Below, piece by piece: positions 59,184 to 64,000 of a DNA stretch of 64,000 bases (its first letter is position 1; each line of letters opens with the position of its first letter). The notes under the pieces were generated by a model, which saw only the letters and a list, made by a program, of their open reading frames with translations, did no database searches and was not told where the DNA came from. The position numbers were made by a program, and so were the translations under genes. Origin of the DNA: Nocardioides sp. (GTDB taxonomy: Bacteria; Actinomycetota; Actinomycetes; Propionibacteriales; Nocardioidaceae); contig NZ_JAOPWY010000138.1 of the NCBI RefSeq assembly GCF_025965415.1, positions 1 through 64,000 on the forward strand, given 5' to 3'.

Positions 59184-59981
59184 ATGGCACACCTGGCTGA
59201 CGCGAACCTCAGCACGACTCGGCGCACGCTGGTGCGTGGAGCCGCGTGGAGCGTCCCCGTGGTGGCCGTGGCCGCGACGGCTCCCGCGTTCGCCGCTTCC
59301 CCGTGCGACGTCCGGGCCTACACGCTCGACTGGGATGGTGGGAACGCCACCATGGGCACCACCGCGTGGAGCCGCAGCTCCTACCAGCTGGGCAGGGCGA
59401 CGGTGAGCGCCCCGGCGACGAGCGGAGCCGGTTCGATCCTGGTCACGTTCGCCAGCGCGTGGATCAACGAGTCCGGCTGGCAGGCTCGAGACCGCCGCGA
59501 CCAGGACATGAACCTCACCATCTCCACCGAGACGAACGTCGGTGGCCTGAACCAGGGGCGGGGCCTCTACGTTCGGCACGAGTCGCCGATCGACGACGGT
59601 CGTTCGCGCCGACAGCGACTCACCGTCTCGTTCGAACGTGCTGTGACCGGCCTCAACTTCACCATCACGGACATCGACTCCACCGCCGGCGGCTACTGGG
59701 ACCGGGTGGAGCTGTCCGCCACCGGCCCAGGTGGCGTGGCCGCCTACACGCCGACGAGAGCGGTCGGCATCACCGGGACCGGCGGGACCAACACCAACGC
59801 CTTCCGCCAGACCGACGACGACACGACGTACAACCCGAACCTGGGTGGCGGCAACGTCGGCATCTCGTTCGCCAACACCGTGTCCGTGTCCACCCTGACC
59901 CTCGAGTTCTGGAACGCGAGCGGCGACGGGCAGCAGGCCATCTACCTGAGCAACTTCGAGTTCAACGCCAAGGGCTGCTGA
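59184..59981 (+). CDS. Secreted protein with Tat-like signal, exactly two mature cysteines
   Basis: TTRRTLVRGAAWSVPVVAVAATAPAFAASPC...; ends FEFNAKGC*. Confidence 0.8.
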   Translation: MAHLADANLSTTRRTLVRGAAWSVPVVAVAATAPAFAASPCDVRAYTLDWDGGNATMGTTAWSRSSYQLGRATVSAPATSGAGSILVTFASAWINESGWQARDRRDQDMNLTISTETNVGGLNQGRGLYVRHESPIDDGRSRRQRLTVSFERAVTGLNFTITDIDSTAGGYWDRVELSATGPGGVAAYTPTRAVGITGTGGTNTNAFRQTDDDTTYNPNLGGGNVGISFANTVSVSTLTLEFWNASGDGQQAIYLSNFEFNAKGC

Positions 59982-60028
59982 CCCCTCCTCGGGAATGATG
60001 CGATTCGGCGGGAGGTTGTCACCCCCTG

Positions 60029-61375
60029 ATGACCTCCCCCGCCAGCGAGACCGGGACCACCGAGTCCACTGACGACTCCCGCCGCATCTCGATGCTCCTC
60101 GGGCTCCTCTTCGGCCTCGCGGGGATGGGCTCGTCCAGCGCTGCGGTGACCCTTCCGCTGCTCGGGCCCGACCTCGGCGTCGATGCCGGGCTGGCGGCGT
60201 GGACGATCAGTCTCTACGTCCTGATGCTCGCCGTCACGACCGCGCTCTACGGCCGGATCTCCGACCTGGTCGGGGTGCGGGCCCCGCTGCTCGCCGGTCT
60301 GGTCCTGATGTCGATCGGCGCCCTCGTCGCGGCCCTCGCGCCGACCTTCGAGGTGCTGCTCGGTGCCCGCCTCGTGCAGGGCGCCGGCGCCGCCGCCGTA
60401 CCCACCCTGGGCGTCGCCGTCCTCTCGGCCCGCTACAACGGAGAGGTGCGCGGCCTCGCCTTCGGCCGTCTCGCCGGCACGGCGGCAGCGGTCAGCTGCC
60501 TCGGCCCGCTGATCGGCGGACTCGTGGAGGCGTCGTTCGGGTGGCGTGCCGTCATGGCGCTGCCCATCGTCGGGGCCCTCGTCGTGCCCTTCCTGTGGCG
60601 CGCGCTCTCGACCGACGGCAGCGGCGCCCGGCTCGACGTGGTCGGTGCCGTCCTCGTCGCCCTCACCGCTGCCGGCATGGTGCTGCTCGTGCAGTCGCCC
60701 TCGGCCGGCCTGCTGGTCGCGGCCATCGGCGCCGCCCTGCTCGTGCTCGGCGTGCCGGCGGTGCGCGCGACCGTACGCCGACGCCCCGACGGCTTCCTCC
60801 CGGTCGAGGTGATCCGCAACGCGACCGTCGTCCGCAGCGCGATCGGCGCAGCGGCCGTGCCCGCGTCGTGGTTCGCCATGCTGATCGCCCTGCCGGCCGT
60901 CCTCCTCTCCGAGGGCTGGGAGGCGTGGCAGGTCGGCCTGGCGATGGTCCCGAGCGCCGTCGTGGCCCTCCTGGTGCCCCAGGTGACGGGTCCGCTGCTC
61001 ATCCGCATCGGACCGGGTCGCGCGCTCGCTGTCGCGGGGCTGGTCGCCTCCGGAGCCCTGCTCGTGGCCACCGCCGGCGCCCACTGGGTGAGCGCGCCCG
61101 TCCTCGTCGTCGGCATCATCCTGGTCACCTTCGCGTTCGGCCTCGGCCAGCCCGCGCTCAGCGCGGTGGTCGGCGACGCGGTGCCCCACGAGGTGCGCGG
61201 TGTCGCCCTCGGTGTCTCCACGCTGCTCTTCCTGATCGGGGGCAGCATCGGCTCGGCCGTCGTCGCCGGCATCAGCGGCCCGCTGGGCATGCCGACGGCG
61301 CTGCTCGTCCTCGCGGCGCTCCCGCTGCTCGGGCTCGTCGTGCTCGCGCCGACCCTGCGCACCGCACCCGCCTGA
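60029..61375 (+). CDS. MFS transporter
   Basis: 12+ hydrophobic segments; LYVLMLAVTTALYGRISDLVGVRAPLLAGLVLMSIGALVAALAPTFEVLLGARLVQGAGAAAV. Confidence 0.9.
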   Translation: MTSPASETGTTESTDDSRRISMLLGLLFGLAGMGSSSAAVTLPLLGPDLGVDAGLAAWTISLYVLMLAVTTALYGRISDLVGVRAPLLAGLVLMSIGALVAALAPTFEVLLGARLVQGAGAAAVPTLGVAVLSARYNGEVRGLAFGRLAGTAAAVSCLGPLIGGLVEASFGWRAVMALPIVGALVVPFLWRALSTDGSGARLDVVGAVLVALTAAGMVLLVQSPSAGLLVAAIGAALLVLGVPAVRATVRRRPDGFLPVEVIRNATVVRSAIGAAAVPASWFAMLIALPAVLLSEGWEAWQVGLAMVPSAVVALLVPQVTGPLLIRIGPGRALAVAGLVASGALLVATAGAHWVSAPVLVVGIILVTFAFGLGQPALSAVVGDAVPHEVRGVALGVSTLLFLIGGSIGSAVVAGISGPLGMPTALLVLAALPLLGLVVLAPTLRTAPA

Positions 61376-61476
61376 GCCGGCTCGTCGGCCCCCGGTCACC
61401 GGGCCCCGAGAGGGGGTGGTGGTTTGTCGCCCCCAGTGCCTAGGCTGCGCGCACTGTCGCTCAGAGGGGAAATGCC

Positions 61477-64000
61477 TTGCCCAGATCCAGCGCTCGCCGA
61501 CTCGCCGTCCTGGTCGCCACGGCCGTGGGGTTGGGGGTGCTGCCGGCCTGGACCGTGTCCCCGGCCTCCGCCGCCCCCGACGACCAGCCGTTCGCCACGC
61601 TCCGCGGATTCGAGCCCACCGGCTCCCAGGTCCGCGTCGAGCCCAAGGAGTACGCCGCCTCGCGCGTGGACGTCGCCGCGCTGCGCGCCGCCCTGCCCGG
61701 CAGGTCCGGCTCCGCCGTCGTCGAGATCCCCGGTCCGGACGGCGCCCTCCAGGCCTTCAGCGTCGAGCGGACGCAGACGATGGAGTCGGAGCTCGCCGCC
61801 GAGCACCCGGAGATCGCGACCTGGGCGGGGCGTGGCGTCGACGACGTGCGCGCCAGCATCGCCCTCGACATCACCCCCATGGGCTTCCACGCCTTCGTCC
61901 GCACGCTCGGTGGCGCCGGTGACTGGTACGTCGACCCGGCCTACAACCGCCGCGGCACGACGGCCCACCTGAGCTACCTGGCCTCGGCGCTCCCGGCACC
62001 GGCCAAGCGTCGCGCCGAGGGAGAGGTCGACGCCATCCGCGAGACGGTCGCCGCTGCTGCCGCGGACCGATCGACGGCTCCCGGCCAGCCCGTCCAGCGC
62101 CACTTCTACCGCTTGGCACTGACCTCCGACCCGTCGTACGCCGCCTACTTCGGCACGGAGAACGTCCTCGCCGAGAAGGTCACCCTGATCAACCGCGTCA
62201 ACCAGATCTACAACGCCGACCTGGCCACCGAGCTGCGTCTGGTCAACGGCACCGACAAGCTCAACCTCGACACCGACGCCAAGGCCACCGGTGCCGACGG
62301 CCCGTGCGGCGTGGCGCCCTGCTTCGAGCCCTACGACGACAACGGCACCCCCGGCACGCCGGCCGACGACACCGACGGTGAGCTCGACTTCTGCGACGTG
62401 CCGACCCTCGGCAAGAACCGCACCGTGCTCGGCCAGCTCATCGGCGCCTCCAACTACGACGTCGGCCACATCGCGCTCGGCGTCGACGGTGGCGGCATCG
62501 CCTACCTCGGCGTCGTGGGCGGCGACTACAAGGCTGGCGGCTGCACCGGCCTCTCCGAGCCCACGGGCGACTTCTTCGCCATCGACTACGTCGCCCACGA
62601 GATCGGCCACCAGTTCTCCGGCAACCACACCTTCAACGGCGCGGCCGGCAACTGTGGCGGCAACATCTCCGACGCCTCGGTGGAGCCCGGCTCGGGCTCG
62701 ACGGTGATGGCCTACGCCGGCATCTGCCGCCAGGACGACCTCCAGCCCCACACCGACCCCTACTTCTCGTTCAACACCATCGACGAGGTCGACGCCTACC
62801 GGGCAGCGACCTACGACAACGTCGAGGTCCAGACGGTCTCCCTCACCGAGGCGTTCGAGGCCGGCGACTCGCTCGACCTCGAGTTCGACGGCGACACGGC
62901 GACCATCCCGTTCGCCTCCTACAACACCGCCGGCCTCGATGCGGCGATCACGTCCCTCACCGGGCAGCCGGTCTCCATCACCTCGTGGGGCTTCGACGAG
63001 AACGGCTACGAGCCCGACCTGACCGGCCCGGACGCACGCGGCTTCCAGGTGATCTTCAACGACAGGCCGTCGATCATCCCGGACGCCGGTGACGTGCTCG
63101 TCGACGTCCCTGAGCTCACGGTGGACCCGTCCGGCGTGGACGGATTCGTCGGCGAGACCTCGCGCGGCGGACCTGCCCAGAACGACGGCGTACCGATCCC
63201 GAACAGGCCGGACGTGGCCGCCAACTCCGCTCCGGAGGTCACGGCGCCGGGCGACGAGACCGTCCCGGTCCGCACCCCGTTCTCCCTCACCGGCGTGTCC
63301 GGCACGGACCCCGACGGCGACCCTCTCGTCTACCTGTGGGAGCAGACCAACTTCGGCAACGGAACGGCCCTGCCCAGCAACACCAAGGTCTTCGGGCCCC
63401 TCTTCCGCGTCTTCGGCGATGACGCCGTCGTCACGAAGGAGGACAGCCTGCAGAGCCCGTCGCCCGGCGAGAACCTCGCCGACGGCAGCCTCACCCGGGT
63501 CTTCCCCGACATGACGCAGGTGCTGGCCGGCAACACCAACGCCGCCACAGGGACCTGCCCGACACCGACCACCCCGGCAAACCGACAGCTGGCCGACAAG
63601 GAGCTCGACTGCTACTCCGAGTTCCTTCCCACCACCGACTACCTCGGGAGCTTCGGCAAGACCGACCGCACCATGACGTTCCGCCTCACCGCGCGGGACC
63701 TGTTCCCCAACGGCGGCGGAGTGGCGTACGACGAGGTGGCGCTGAGGGTCGACCCGGGCGCGGGTCCGTTCCTGGTGACCTCCCAGTCGACGGCCGGGGT
63801 GACCGTCGCCGGCGGCTCGTCGGTCCCGGTCACGTGGGCGGTCAACAACACCCAGGGCCTCGCCCCGAACGTGAAGATCACGGTGTCGACCAACGGTGGC
63901 GCGAGCTTCGACACGGTGCTCGCGGCGTCCACGCCGAACGACGGGTCGCAGACGCTGACCATGCCCAACGTGACCGCCGGTGACGTACGGATCAAGATCG
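61477..64000 (+). CDS. Secreted metzincin-type zinc metalloprotease (reprolysin/M12-like), truncated by window end
   Basis: Open frame from TTG 61477 to window end: signal LPRSSARRLAVLVATAVGLGVLPAWTVSPASA; HExxHxxGxxH motif HEIGHQFSGNH at 62596..62628; Met-turn GSTVMAYAGIC. Not in the supplied ORF track. Confidence 0.85.
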   Translation, partial: MPRSSARRLAVLVATAVGLGVLPAWTVSPASAAPDDQPFATLRGFEPTGSQVRVEPKEYAASRVDVAALRAALPGRSGSAVVEIPGPDGALQAFSVERTQTMESELAAEHPEIATWAGRGVDDVRASIALDITPMGFHAFVRTLGGAGDWYVDPAYNRRGTTAHLSYLASALPAPAKRRAEGEVDAIRETVAAAAADRSTAPGQPVQRHFYRLALTSDPSYAAYFGTENVLAEKVTLINRVNQIYNADLATELRLVNGTDKLNLDTDAKATGADGPCGVAPCFEPYDDNGTPGTPADDTDGELDFCDVPTLGKNRTVLGQLIGASNYDVGHIALGVDGGGIAYLGVVGGDYKAGGCTGLSEPTGDFFAIDYVAHEIGHQFSGNHTFNGAAGNCGGNISDASVEPGSGSTVMAYAGICRQDDLQPHTDPYFSFNTIDEVDAYRAATYDNVEVQTVSLTEAFEAGDSLDLEFDGDTATIPFASYNTAGLDAAITSLTGQPVSITSWGFDENGYEPDLTGPDARGFQVIFNDRPSIIPDAGDVLVDVPELTVDPSGVDGFVGETSRGGPAQNDGVPIPNRPDVAANSAPEVTAPGDETVPVRTPFSLTGVSGTDPDGDPLVYLWEQTNFGNGTALPSNTKVFGPLFRVFGDDAVVTKEDSLQSPSPGENLADGSLTRVFPDMTQVLAGNTNAATGTCPTPTTPANRQLADKELDCYSEFLPTTDYLGSFGKTDRTMTFRLTARDLFPNGGGVAYDEVALRVDPGAGPFLVTSQSTAGVTVAGGSSVPVTWAVNNTQGLAPNVKITVSTNGGASFDTVLAASTPNDGSQTLTMPNVTAGDVRIKI

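Overview
GC-rich actinobacterial window; gene content and synteny suggest a Nocardioides-like organism (inference). The left part holds the C-terminal end of an IS481-type transposase at the edge, an XRE/TPR regulator, sulfate activation genes (cysD, cysN, and a separate cysC-LMW phosphatase-TauE operon), a secreted GH16 protein, dtd, a BKACE protein, asparaginase, and an XRE-HbhA-like-DUF2516 block. From about 12 kb to 58 kb lies a large exopolysaccharide locus: rmlA/B and an rmlC-rmlD fusion, two tandem gmd-type genes, galE, DUF4012, a BY-kinase, a polyprenyl-phosphate sugar transferase, an O-antigen ligase-like protein, an ABC exporter, many glycosyltransferases, a CBS-NeuB-TIM-barrel fusion with a NeuA-like partner, WbqC/PIG-L, FkbM, and two GT11-like proteins. 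It is interrupted by housekeeping and accessory genes. The right end has a MauE-thioredoxin fusion, a two-cysteine secreted protein, an MFS transporter, and a secreted metzincin protease that runs off the window. Most notable: (1) an HPr-kinase-like/PqqD-like/nucleotidyltransferase/VanZ module of unknown function beside the BY-kinase; (2) the CBS-NeuB-isomerase fusion; (3) 52-bp inverted repeats with a perfect palindromic core flanking an orphan AbiEi/DUF559-type gene; (4) three genes with frame disruptions, either decay or homopolymer sequencing error. No tRNA, rRNA or CRISPR array was recognised. All family calls are by eye from protein motifs; no database search was run.
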